Below the pieces are notes generated by a model, which saw only the letters and a list, made by a program, of their open reading frames with translations, was not told the origin of the DNA and searched no databases. Below, piece by piece: positions 50,814-62,576 of a stretch of 64,000 bases of DNA. The first letter of the stretch is position 1; the number at the start of each line of letters is the position of its first letter. The position numbers and the translations under genes were made by a program. Source of the DNA: Cyclina sinensis (taxonomy: Eukaryota; Mollusca; Bivalvia; Venerida; Veneridae); assembly GCA_012932295.1 (NCBI GenBank), contig JAAONU010000009.1:355697-419696 (forward strand). The letters are read 5' to 3'.

Positions 50814-51300
50814 ATAAAAGTTGATGATATAATGGCTAGTCCTTTTCCAATCCAGTTTACTTTCAACACCTACTTGTAGTGACAATGAACAATTACTTGA
50901 TGTGAGTTTAACTCTTAAAGAGTAGTTTCAAAAAAATGTCCTTATAAAGTTTAAAACAATTTCATGCTACTTTTGTTTTCGTTTTTTTTTTTCATAGATA
51001 GATAGGATATATTTATTTTGAAGTAGCAGTGTCATCAAGTCAAGTAGATTATTCTTATCTACCAGACTTTAAGTTTTACATGAAGTGTTTAATATGAATC
51101 CATTTGTTTCATACTGTTTTAATTTCCTGGCAGAAATTAAAGAAGATATGTTGGTAAGAGCAAAACAAACTAATCTTTAAGTGGGAACTTCCTTAATGTA
51201 GGCGTGAGATAGTAAGTACGATGAATCTTTTTTTTACATATATATATAAAACTAAACATACTGTTAGAGGAGATAAGCATATGGTATAATATAGTGCCTC

Positions 51301-51732
51301 TTGGTTTATTTATGTAACAAGAATTTCATTTCTCTAGGTAAAAAGTTGATAAAGTTTAATAGAATGATCGCACACCTGGTCAACATTGAGGTTTTGTCAG
51401 ATCACTGTCCTAACTCCCAGACAACCACTCTCGGATACATTGCAATGTTCAAAAATACTGAAAAAGAAAATAAAACTGACATAGTGGCTCATAAATATTG
51501 TAGGAAGCTATTAAGTACACTGCACATAACATCATGTGAAACTGGTGGACACTTTTTGAAACTGCCCTTGTCCAAGAAACAAGCCACGCAAATAGCAATT
51601 CTATACACCAAGGATCTGTTTGCAAAGACTTGGCTTCCTTCCTTAACTTTTTATCTATACAAGTGCTTGGAAAGAAGCCAAATGCAAAAACCTGCCTGCT
51701 ACATGTGTAGCCAGTTCTCATACTACTCTTAG
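51301..51732 (+). other. Unassigned 143-codon open frame
   Basis: A stop-free stretch that reads as mixed, non-repetitive protein (for example HLVNIEVLSDHCPNSQ, SLTFYLYKCLERSQ). It has TTG rather than ATG at its left limit; the first in-frame Met is at 51364. I do not recognise a family. A candidate acceptor (tttctctag, near 51337) precedes it. It could be a piece of an old retroelement or chance. Confidence 0.2.
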
Positions 51733-52159
51733 CCCGTGATTGCGCGGTCCCAATCTAGTTTTTCTTAAACTTGAAGAAAGAAAAATTTTAATCAAAGCAT
51801 TAAAAGTGCCGAAAGACTGTCGGCTGGATAGGAGGTTAAGTTTTCTTGCCGAGGCACACATTTTGCTTTCGTAATCATCCCTCTTTTTAGAATAGGGAAA
51901 AGTCCAGTTTTGATATATACGTGTTAGCATTTACATTCAAATGGCCATGGTATGAAACAAATTCAATCATTCATTTATTTGTCGTTTTGCTCGCTCACAA
52001 TATACGTAATACTGATCATAAAGATAAGGCATTGAAGTCTTTAAGACAGAAAACCAGCATAAAGACAAAAAATAACAAAGAAATAAGTTAAACAGTTGTT
52101 CGTGGCTTTTTGTCATGGCCGCCCACAAAATCTAAACAGAGTTTAAGGCTACAGTGGCC

Positions 52160-52400
52160 TTCTTTAACAGTTGTCAAATGGTAATGTGCTAGACTAGTAA
52201 TCCAGGGGTCGCAGGTTCAATCACCTGCTCCTCAACTAACTAAAATAATTGCGTTTTGGCTGATACATTAAACCGCGGTTTGATGTGTCAGTCCTAAAGG
52301 AACCAAGTGTCTTTGTTTTGGAATGTATCAGTATCTTTCTGTATCTGTATCTCTTTCTGCATCCCCCACAACCCATCGGATGCCACAACTCATCCCTTAC
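52160..52400 (+). repeat. tRNA-derived SINE
   Basis: Head with tggtaatgtgctagactag (A-box-like) and gggtcgcaggttcaatcacc (good B box). Central segment acattaaaccgcggtttgat and aaccaagtgtct; tail gtatctctttctgcatcccc and cacaaccc, the complement of the minisatellite unit at 605-5795. Confidence 0.8.
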
Positions 52401-53865
52401 AACTTAAAGTAACTGAACTAAAAGGACTACATATTCATTGCTTTAGCATGAATTTTCAAATATGTAGGCCATTGAGACTTAAGGTCCCAGAAAATCATTG
52501 TTAAAAACAAATAACACATTATGAAATCACTTTCTTTCTGGAAGTGCATTGTTTTTGTTTCGTTTTAGCAAAGCTTAGATACTCATGTCAAAATTTAGCC
52601 GGCATAATAACATTAACAAAAGTCAAAGAAAGTGCACACGACATGTACATGACTGTATGCAGCAGCTTTCCTTTGGTTCTTCAGCTGCAGGAAGTTGAGA
52701 GTATTCTGCTGCTCCTTCTAGTCGTTCTGCACATATCACTTCACAATGACGCATAATTTCAACATGCAGAGCAAATGTGTCATTGTTATTTTCACCTCTT
52801 TTCATGAAATCATGAGTCTGGCCTGATTCTTCGGAAGTTTGCATTGAAATAATTGATTTGATATCTTGTTCTGCTGAGGTGGGACTCAGAGGGAATTTGC
52901 AAATAAATGTATGATAGTTTGATATTGCAGTGAAAATGCCATTCTGTTTATTAGGCCTATGCATTTATTTACCTTGGTAAATTTGACTTTTTTTCTTTTC
53001 TAAAAAGAGTTAATTAATGCCTATAGTCTGTTACTAATGTTTACTTTTTATAGCGTCAACAAAGTAAGACATAGGCAAACAGTGCAGACCCAGATCAGAC
53101 GCCACAATATCCAGTGAGTCTACACGGATTGCATAAAAGACTTTCTTCCCTTAATAGAATGAAATTGAAAAATACTTTATTATGTATGACTGAATCAGTC
53201 AAGAATTGTCGAGAAGATATGAATAGTGGATGTACTGTTTTGTGTTTTTATATATGATGGATGAGTGATAAGGACTTAATAAACAACATTGTCTAAGGTT
53301 ACATTTATTTCTTATACATATATGTATATTCACTTATACTACATTATATCTAAACTGGTTAATATCTTAATCCAAACTCTGTGGCTACTAGACTCATTCT
53401 GCTGTTATCGTAGAGTACAGAGATGCTGCATTATAATAAGGCGGGGCTAATTATAAATGACAGGTACAGAAATACAGAGTTACAGACACTACAGTGGAGG
53501 TGGTTTCTTATATTCGAGATCATGATACATGCTGTGCGAACTTTAAACGCGTCACACATCATAGTTGACAGTATCACTGAGCATAGGGTCTAAAAAACGA
53601 ACATTAAAAAAAAAACTGTTTGCTTATATCTATATTAGTGAACAATATTTTTTTTCGTCCCTAGGGTTTGTGTCACCTGTGTCACTCATCACTATCAAAC
53701 CGCTTCAAAACTTGCCAGTCTGACGTCATACTTACTAACAGTATGTCAGGTGGGTACACACTGAATGCTCCCCGCTTCATAATTCGGAAAAATAACCACT
53801 GCGTTTTGGGCCGGACAGGTAATCCAAAAATGGCGGCGATCGTTTTAAATCTTTTACGTGAAAGC
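52401..53865. other. No gene recognised
   Basis: Short frames only. The ATGGCGGCG at 53830 opens a 45-codon frame, but most of it lies inside the dispersed repeat that follows. Confidence 0.35.
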
Positions 53866-53867
53866 AA

Positions 53868-54300
53868 TATAATTAATTCTGAAAACTCAGAAAAGACACA
53901 ACGATATTTTTACACATTTGGTCATCATTTTACCGTCCATATTGCAAAAAAATTACCACTGTAATATAACAACAGCAGAAATATCAGATATTAAAAAGGG
54001 AGGTAATATAAAATATTTTATGTTAAGAGTTTTGTCTTTAATATAGAATTAAAAAATAAAGTATATTCAGAATTTTGTAAATTATGAGTACAGGGTTTTA
54101 TAGTCAGAGGAACAATATTGATTTTAAAGAAAAATTATACTCTGCTTAAGGTTTTGTGCTTTATTATAGATAAACTTCTTTCAGATGTTACAAATAGGAA
54201 AATCTTTAAAAATCTTCTTTGAACACGCTGTTGACTGTAATTTACGCTCAACAGGATTTGTTTTTGTAAGGCCTGACCGACTGTCAGGTCAGCACAACCT
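53868..54300 (+). repeat. Third, diverged copy of the 43-46 kb repeat
   Basis: Shares aactcagaaaag, acgatatttttacacattt, gggaggtaatataaaatatt, aaaaatcttctttgaac and a hairpin gcctgaccgactgtcaggtc at the place of gacccgaccgaccgtcgggt in the other copies. Confidence 0.75.
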
Positions 54301-54476
54301 GTTAATACGCCAATTTTAGACAAATTACAAAGTCTTTTAAGGTTTTATGCTCCCACCTGTTTTTTGTGGAGGAGGGGAGGGTGCGGTGGTAGAATATAGA
54401 TTTGCCTTTGTCCGTCGCTGAACATCACGCTCTAACCTGGTTTGTGTCGCGTTTAACTTCAAACGTATAACTGCTA

Positions 54477-56245
54477 ACTAATAGGAAGTTGGGAGTAGCA
54501 GTACGCAGTAGCAGTTGGCAGTAGAAATTAAATCAAACGTGAAGTTGGCAGTAGCAGTAACAGCAGTAGCAGTAAACAAAACGTGAAGTTGGCAGTAGCA
54601 GTAACAGCAGTAGCAGTAAAACGAAACGTGAAGTTGGCAGTAGCAGTAACAGCAGTAGCAGTAAAACAAAACGTGAAGTTGGCAGTAGCAGTAACAGCAG
54701 TAGCAGTAAAACGAAACGTGAAGTTGGCAGTAGCAGTAACAGCAGTAGCAGTAAAACAAAACGTGAAGTTGGCAGTAGCAGTAACAGCAGTAGCAGTAGG
54801 AAACTCTGAAAGTCTGCGAGAGTGTTTGAAACAGTCACAGACCTGGAATCGAACCGGGATGGTCGCTAGACTTTCTAGATTGACATCAAATTCCTGAAAG
54901 TTTGCAGTTATGTCAGAAACAGTAGCAGACCGGTAAAAATGGACACAGGAGGGTCCCTTAACATCAAAAATGACATTTTCTCGATTTTGGCTCCAACATT
55001 CCTGGAAGTCTACGAGAGGGTCAGAAACAGTTGTAGACCGGTAAAATTGACCTGGGAGGATGGCTAGACCTCAAATTTGACATTTTCCCGATTGGCACCA
55101 AAATTCCTGAAAGTCTGCGAGAGTGTCAAAAACAGTCGCAGACCGGTAAAATCGACTTGGGAGGGTCCCAAGACATTAAAAATGACATTTTCCCAATTGG
55201 CACCAAAATTCCTGAAAGTCTGCGAGAGTGTCAGAAACAGTCGCAGACCGGTAAAATCGACACGGGAGGGTCCCTAGACCTTAAAAATGACATTTTTCCG
55301 ATTGGCACCAAAATTCATGAAAATTTGCAAGAGTGTCAGAAACAGTCGCAGACCTACGCAGTAGACACGGGAGGGTCTATTGATGTTTAAACATGTTTTA
55401 TTTTCATTGAAACCTTCAAGACTTTTAAGACTTTCTTACTGCTACTGCTGTTACTGCTACTGCCAACTTCACGTTTTCTTTACTGCTACTGCTGTTACTG
55501 CTACTGCCAACTTCACGTTTTGTTTACTGCTACTGCTGTTACTGCTACTGCCAGCTTCACGTTTTGTTTTACTGCTACTGCTCGTACTGCTACTGCCAGC
55601 TTCACGTTTTCTTTTACTGCTACTGCTGTTACTGCTACTGCCAACTTCACGTTTTGTTTACTGCTACTGCCAACTTCACGTTTTGTTTACTTCTACTGCT
55701 CGTACTGCTACTGCCAACTTCACGTTTTGTTTACTGCTACTGCTGTTACTGCTACTGCCAACTTCACGTTTTGATTTACTGCTACTGCTGTTACTGCTAC
55801 TGCCAACTTCACGTTTTGTTTTACTGCTACTGCTGTTACTGCTACTGCCAACTTCACGTTTTGTTTTACTGCTACTGCTGTTACTGCTACTGCCAACTTC
55901 ACGTTTTGATTTACTGCTACTGCTGTTACTGCTACTGCCAGCTTCACGTTTTGTTTTACTGCTACTGCTCGTACTGCTACTGCCAACTTCACGTTTTGTT
56001 TACTGCTACTGATTTACTGCTACTGCTGTTACTGCTACTGCCAACTTCACGTTTTAATTTACTGCAACTGCTGTTACTGCCACTGCCAACTTCACGTTTT
56101 GTTTTACTGCTACTGATTTACGGCTACTGCTGTTACTGCTACTGCCAACTTCACGTTTTGATTTACTGCTACTGCTGTTACTGCTACTGCCAACTTCACG
56201 TTTTTCTACTGCTGCGTACTGCTACTGTTCACTTCCTATACATTT
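54477..56245. mobile_element. Insertion made of two inverted 45-bp arrays around a 105-bp array
   Basis: Flanked on both sides by actgcta (54470-54476 and 56246-56252). Left arm (to about 54800): about six units of gttggcagtagcagtaacag, cagtagcagtaaaac, aaaacgtgaa. Right arm (about 55437-56230): about 17 units of the exact reverse complement. Between them, about five 105-bp units with ctgaaagtctgcgagagtgt and cagaccggtaaaatcgac. The outermost bases also mirror each other (ataggaagt, agtagcagtacgcag). The insertion interrupts the first unit of the tandem repeat at 56253-56700. Confidence 0.85.
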
Positions 56246-56252
56246 ACTGCTA

Positions 56253-56700
56253 GAACCATTAAACTTTCTAAAAATAATTGTCAACATGTGAACTTATATG
56301 CACCTGGGTATTTTGACACAAATTTGTTTGAGATCGGTAGACTTATGTCCCCTGATTAAGCAAAAAAAAAAAAAAAAAAAAAATGCATTTTTAGACGTGT
56401 CGCGTGTAACTCCAAACGTTCAACTGCTATAGCCATGAAACTTTCTAAAAATAATTGACAGCGTGTGAACTTATGCTCCTGGGTATTTTTACGCAAATTT
56501 ATTGGAGATCGGCAGGCTTATGCACCTGATTAAACAAAAAATAGTATATTTAAAAGGACTTGTGTCACATGTAATTCGAAATGTATAACTGCTAGAGCCA
56601 CGAAACTTTTTAAGAATAGTTGACAGCGTGAGAACTTACGCTCTTCAGTTTTTTGACCAAATTGATAGGAGATCGGCAGATATATTGTCAAAAAAAAAGA
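56253..56700. repeat. Tandem repeat of about 180 bp, three units
   Basis: Units contain gaaactttctaaaaataatt, tgtgaacttatg, gagatcggcag and gcaaaaaaa, then cgtgtaactccaaacgttca and actgcta. The start of the first unit lies left of the insertion at 54440-54476. Confidence 0.8.
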
Positions 56701-56989
56701 AGAAAAAGAATAGTAGCATTTTTAGACTTTCAAAAAAAAAAAGTCAGCATGTAAACTTAAATAAACTTGCATTTCTTACAATTTTGTTGTCGTTACAAGG
56801 CTATTTTTCCACCCACAAAATCAACCAGTTTGTTCAAACTTCACTTCCTTAAGCATTATCAAAGTATCTATTCCAATAATCCCCAGTTTTAGCTTCCTCA
56901 ATAATATGAATAATATGAATTCAAGTATTTCTTTGCACTTTCCTCAATACATTTATTTTTCATTAGAAACAATACAACAACAACTACTT

Positions 56990-57001
56990 AATAATAATAA
57001 T

Positions 57002-57036
<35 letters not shown>

Positions 57037-57074
57037 AAACAACAACAAAAACAACCCAAAACATTAAAAAACAG

Positions 57075-57120
<46 letters not shown>
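56990..57120. repeat. (AAC)n followed by (CA)n microsatellite
   Basis: aac repeats to about 57060, then about 20 ca repeats at 57078-57118. Confidence 0.95.
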
Positions 57121-57121
<1 letters not shown>

Positions 57122-57214
57122 CCTTAAACATCTGAGACTGAAGTGTACCCCTGCTTAAAACAGGCATTTTTATCTCAAGTCTAATGTTTTCAGCACTGTA
57201 TCCATGCCCCTACG

Positions 57215-57505
57215 GTACCGTTTGCCCATATAACCGACGTCTGCTGCAGAGATTAGTTATTTTTTTATGTTGTGGGGGATAGCGCAAGATACAGAAAGCA
57301 TATTGTTCCACTGGGAGACATTCTTGGTTCCGTTTTGCATGCTCAGTGCACAACACTGATACATGGGACCTCGGTCTAACGTCTCATCCGAAAGACAATT
57401 AGTAATGTTAGTGGATGAGCGGTGGATCGATATAGCGACTCCTGGCTTACCAGTCCAGCGCGTTACCACTGAACCACTGATCCGCTCTAAACCATGCCCC
57501 GAGTT
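57215..57505 (-). repeat. tRNA-derived SINE, best copy in the window
   Basis: On the minus strand: head ggatcagtggttcagtggta with acgcgctggactggtaagcc (A-box-like and anticodon-arm-like); the B-box place (tatatcgatcc) is degenerate. Then a central segment gatgagacgttagaccgagg, tcccatgtatc, gagcatgc, and a tail ctttctgtatcttgcgctat, cccccacaac. The tail equals one minisatellite unit from 605-5795. Confidence 0.85.
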
Positions 57506-57689
57506 TGACATTGCTCAAAGTAGTGTAAACGGAAACAACTCGTAAAGACATCGTCGTTTTCAGGAGTTACCTTTCCTAAGTTCATGAAAAAAAATGATTT
57601 TTTAAATTTAATTTATTTATTGCAGCGCCAAAAAGAGAAAGCATTTAATTCGATAAATATTTCTGACTCTTTTTACATATTTTCTGTAA

Positions 57690-57835
57690 CCGATACAAGG
57701 GACCACAGTTAAAGTGTCTCTTCCGAAAGACAATCAGAGGCGTAAGTGGGGAGCATGGCCAGAACTAGGTACCAGTGGACTACAACTGTCATGCGTTACC
57801 ACTGGATTTCTGATCCGCACCACTTAACATGACAA
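57690..57835 (-). repeat. tRNA-derived SINE, partial
   Basis: On the minus strand: ggtgcggatcagaaatccag and tggtaacgcatgacag, then ttgtctttcggaagagacac, a diverged relative of the copy just to its left and in the same orientation. Confidence 0.7.
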
Positions 57836-57839
57836 ATTT

Positions 57840-59211
57840 GAGTATGTTCTTGATTAAATGCAAGTCGGACTTTTGTGTGTCCAGCACTGAATGTATTTTT
57901 GTGGAGTTAAGGTTCATGACACCATCCTTTCTTATTTATTAACCTGAAGATGTGAATCAGAAAAATTATCACATTCTTAACGATTTGGAAGCTGGTAAAT
58001 ACAAGATCGTAGTTATTAAGAACTTTTTTAGTGTCGTATATTAGTGTACGTATTTATGAAAAAAAAAAAGAAAACAAGAAAAAAGATATGCCAAAACAGT
58101 TAAAAGAACATAAAATGCGAATGTGATGTAGCCTATGTCTGTCGAAAAACGTCTAAACATTGAAGGGAAGAAATGGTTATACTTTTCATATTGGCCATAA
58201 GTGACCCATCTCTTTCATATAAATGGATGGTATTTGAAGCTTTATTTTCTAGACACTTCAGAGAAAGAAAAAAGAAAGAAAGGCAGTTGAATAAATAAGT
58301 AGGTAAGTAGATAAATGTTTTCTTTTTTCTCCTGGTATAATTTGATATTATTTTTAAGGCTGTACAATCACACTTTCTGCTAAATATATTCCCTGAGAGA
58401 AATGTCAAACATTTGCTTTAACTCTATATGCTTAATACCTTTAATAAAGTTATGCATCTTACTTTATCTGGAATTTTAAAGACATAAAGGCAGGCAACTG
58501 TGATATCACGTATTTGAACGTTACATTTGATTGCACTGCCTGGCCAGCCGTAGAGACATTTCCTAGTGACTTCAACTTCAACTTAATAGAGCTGCCAAAA
58601 GTCAATTCTGACTATACTAGGCAGGCGCGTGTCAGGAATATTTAAAAATTATAAAAGTTAATAACAAAGAAAACAATATTTAACTGAAGACCTTACTTAA
58701 ACATTTATTTTAAGTACTTTAAAATCTATAAAACTTGTTTAGTCCACTGATAAAAGCTGGCACAGTTGTCGGTCGGTAATTCGTGACTGTGTGTATTCTA
58801 AAAAGTATCATCTTTGACTTTTGCTAAAGTGCCATTAGCACAGGTGCAATACGTACGCCCTTGTACGGGATGCTGAAACTATGCTTTAGACAGGTAGCAG
58901 TTAGAATATTTTAACATCAAACGTCTAAGCTTTTTTTGTTATAAATTATACACCGGGTCCCGGAAACCAGCGTTTTCACCGTACCCATAAAACTTGTAAC
59001 GATGAACTCCATTAAGTTTCAGTTTTCCAGTTGACCAATCACATGCCTTGTAACATAGAGGCGTCATCCTATCACCCAGCTGTCAAACGTAATTTTTTAC
59101 AATTTTGTTTTTTTTTTTATATTAAAACATGCTAAGTGTCTACTTTACGAATTTCGTTGAGAGTTAAAATCATGTTATAACATTCGTCTATCCTGCATGC
59201 AAGCTAAGTTG
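57840..59211. other. No recognisable feature
   Basis: AT-rich spacer with short frames only. Confidence 0.35.
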
Positions 59212-59220
59212 GCTTGAAAT

Positions 59221-61051
59221 GGTTGACAGACGTTTCACCCCCAAGACTTTTCCTCCCAAGACATTTCCTCCCAAGACATTTCATCCCCATTTTGGGGGTG
59301 AAATGTCTATACTTATTAAGTCTTTTCACCCCCAATACATATTCATTATCATGTTTCAGATTGATATATCCTTGATTTAACTACATACATAACAATCAAG
59401 TAAAAGATTTTTTTATCATAATTTGAAGTAAAAATTCTGAAAAATTAGGGAAATATAATGTGTATTAAATATGAAAATGATCATCAATTGAGTTATATAC
59501 ATGTTTTTTTATATAAATGTATATAATAGAAAATATGTTATATAATACGTTTTATTTTACGAAATCAATATATATCATTCAAAAAATGATTGATATTAAA
59601 TTTAGTAAATTTTGAACTGATATAAAAAAATATAACATTTTAGACAATACTTAACCATACCTTACTTAGCATACAATAAAATGTCTATAAGGATATTTAA
59701 CTATAATTCATACTGCTTTATTTTAATCAAATAACAATAAATGTATGTCCGTATGCCTGTCAGTGTGTCTGGGCTACGATCGTTAAATTTTGTCAGTCAC
59801 CGGTAAGTTCAATACATATAACGATTAAAATTAAAATTCACCAAAATATACCTGAAAATGTCTCAAAACATATTAAAATTATCTACTTAACGATGAAAGC
59901 AGTGAATTTAATGGAAATAATAAAGCAAAATGCAAATAAAATTTGAATTTCTTGTACGAAATGCATACATTTTACAAACTACAAAAACTAAAAAAATAAC
60001 AGATGGGAGAGTAAGTGACATTTTTTTTTTTTTACATGTTCTTATTACCTTTCCTATGATTAAAAAACCAAAAAGAAAACCCTGTAATAATAAAAAATTA
60101 CTTTATTTTTCTTACATATTATCACATACTATAACTATACAACTGCATCAGTTCTCCTTCTTATTGTATACTGGCTGCGTTTTCCTATAGATTTCATATT
60201 AGCTGCGTTTTCCAACTATATCTATATTGGCTGCAGGCTGCGTTTTATATCCCGAAAATGCAGCCTGCAAATTACAGGCTGCGTAAAAAGCTGCGTTTTA
60301 TACCGACCCTAATATATGGTGTCTTTGAAAATTCTGTTTATTTAAACATCAAAGAAGGTGGTGCTTTAGTATTAAAAGGTGAGAACACAACCAATGAAAT
60401 AAATTGTCATTTACACAATCCTGTTTGTTTTCAGTAATATGAATTATTTTTATCCCTTTCATGATGGTCTCTTTGAAAAAGTTTTTGATTAACATCTCAC
60501 AGAGGGTGCTGCCTCCATATTAAAAGGTGACAACATAAACAATGAAAAATTTGTCATTAATTTAATCATGTTTATTAATGGATGGATAATGAATTATATG
60601 AATCCTGCTGATGTTTTATTTTCAAGAATTGACATTGAAGAAATTTTGAAATAACTGCCTGACTGAGTTTTAATTAAACCCCTGTTTAATCAGCACCTCA
60701 TCCTGAAATGTGTGAAGAATTTGTATTCTGCCAATCAGGAGCAATATACAATCCTAACAATGCATGCTTCTTAAAGGTGTGAACTGTAAAAAGGTGTTGA
60801 TAATGTGATTAATCCACTCATTCTAAAGCCATTATCTCTTAAAAATTATGAAAATAATCTTTTGAACTCAATTAACTTTAAAAATAAACAAGAAAATATA
60901 AATAAAATTCACCATCTGAGTACCTTTTATATTTTGGGGGTGAAATGTCTTGTACAATAAAAAACTGGGAGGGAAAAGTCTTGGGAGGAAAAGTCTTGGG
61001 GGTGAAATGTCTCGGTGAGGAAAAGTCTTGGGGGTGAAACGTCTGGAAACC
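59221..61051. mobile_element. 1.83-kb DNA element with long terminal inverted repeats
   Basis: Left end ggttgacagacgtttcaccc and ccaagacttttcctc; right end complementary over 35 bases with two mismatches. Additional mirrored copies of ttttgggggtgaaatgtct lie just inside. A 9-bp direct repeat gcttgaaat flanks it (59212-59220 and 61052-61060). The interior is AT-rich without a transposase. It holds a hairpin at 60232-60269 (tgcaggctgcgtttt and its complement) and a diverged 150-bp tandem pair at 60310-60610. Confidence 0.88.
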
Positions 61052-61274
61052 GCTTGAAATGTTGACATCGTATTATTGAAGTTTTTTTCGCCAGTGATTG
61101 AACAGTTGAATGAAGGCGATTCAGCCCGAATTGATTTCAAGTGACGAACTGTGATCTGTAAGCCTTTGGTAGTTTTGGCTAATGAACAAGTAGTTACATA
61201 TTCAATTTGCAGAAAGTGTGAAACTTTTTTGTAGGGTCATTCACACCTAATTACTCGCGGATGTGCAACTGTTA

Positions 61275-61385
61275 GTCGAAATAATTCAAGTGACGTCTTG
61301 AGCAAATTCTGAGATTTTTGTTATGGGTCAGAATCTCGCTTTAGCGGAGACGAGATATTGATGAGATATTGACCTATACAAAAAA
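61275..61385. repeat. Inverted relative of 49480-49580
   Basis: gggtcagaatctcgctttag and cggagacgagatattga, complementary to the copy at 49.5 kb, with an internal imperfect hairpin. Confidence 0.75.
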
Positions 61386-61856
61386 TTACACAATATGTGA
61401 CAAGGTTTTTGTCACCGATTTCATATTTCATAATTTTGTTCGTCTTCTTTAAAATTTATTACTGATTTCATATTTTATATTTGTTTTTGGTCTTTCTTTA
61501 ATTAAGATGAAAATATTTTTGTCTATAACAGTATGTATTTGATTTTTCTGTTGTTGTATAAAATAATCAATGCTTGTTGTAACTAGTTTGGTATGATGAA
61601 AATAAGATTAAAGATTATCATTGTTAATCCAGTACCTGCCTTACCTGTATGTTGATTGATCTTGAATACTAAACTCTAACACTTTTCAGGAAAATCTGTT
61701 CAAAGCCATTTTTCAATATCAAGACTTTAGTTACTAAATCACTGTGTGGTATTTTTTTAATTTAAGAACTGTCCATATTACATTCAATTTTTATAATACT
61801 AAGAATTAGGTTTATTGCAGGTTTTTGCAAGTAAAAATATGTTTTGATGTGCCAGT

Positions 61857-62544
61857 TGTTGGGGTGTCATGGACACTGTTTGTAGCAACAACACAGTATA
61901 TAAGGGGACTGCTCTTAGGAACCTTATCATACTGTTGCTATACTTATCGAAAATAAAATCATTTACAACAACTGGACATCTTGTAAATTTTCAGGTAAGA
62001 ATTATTTCTTGTTACAGTTTACTAATATTTTTTGATGTAAAAGTTTATTAAATCATTTTTGTATTTTTCTTAAGTTCGATATTAGTAAATGCAGTTTGTG
62101 TTATGGTCATTAATGTACATAATTATTTTGACTTCCTCTGAAAATATTTTAATTCTGTTTATCAAAATTAAGTTTCTTCATTTAAGTTGATCATATATAT
62201 ATATTTGAATATCTGCATAGTGTATTTTTATATTACATAAAAATTAGTCAAAATTTTTCTCATTCGGTACACTCATTAAAAGCGAGTTTCCCCAAGATAA
62301 ATTGCAATACTTATTTTCATGTTAATTACTACAATGCTTTCAATTTACTTCATTTTGCTATTATATGTATATTGTAGATGATCATACTGTTGCTATATTT
62401 TTCGAAAATAAAAACATTCACAACAACTGGACATCTTGTAAATTTTCAGAACCTACAACAACAACAAGTTTCCAATTAACCAAAAAAAAAGAAGTACTGA
62501 GAAAAACAAAAACAAAGACAAGGTGAAAATTAAAACCTGTGACA
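61857..62544 (+). mobile_element. Probable 5' LTR and leader of a Ty3/gypsy-like element
   Basis: Begins tgttggggtgtca and ends cctgtgaca just before a candidate primer-binding site. It contains TATATAAG (61897-61904) and two AATAAA motifs. A 69-bp direct repeat lies inside (61926-61994 and 62381-62449). The 3' LTR lies beyond the window, so the boundaries are inferred only from end motifs. Confidence 0.5.
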
Positions 62545-62547
62545 AAG

Positions 62548-62568
62548 TGGTGGAGTAGGTTTCGATCC
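62548..62568 (+). promoter_or_regulatory. Candidate primer-binding site
   Basis: tggtggagtaggtttcgatc plus c. The last eleven bases (ggtttcgatcc) and the leading tggt match the complement of the 3' end of animal initiator tRNA-Met, but four bases of the acceptor-stem part are missing. It lies three bases after the presumed LTR end and eight bases before the gag ATG. Confidence 0.45.
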
Positions 62569-62576
62569 TTTGATTG

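Noticed and set aside
52190..52235. tRNA gene
   Set aside because: A and B boxes are present but the arms do not pair as a cloverleaf, and the sequence continues into a SINE body and tail.
55380..56253. Leu/Tyr/Cys-rich proteins of 210 and 229 residues
   Set aside because: Direct translation of the 45-bp array in alternative frames; the complementary strand is equally open.
62574..62576. TTG as the Gag start
   Set aside because: The next codon is ATG; nothing favours initiation at TTG in an animal retroelement.
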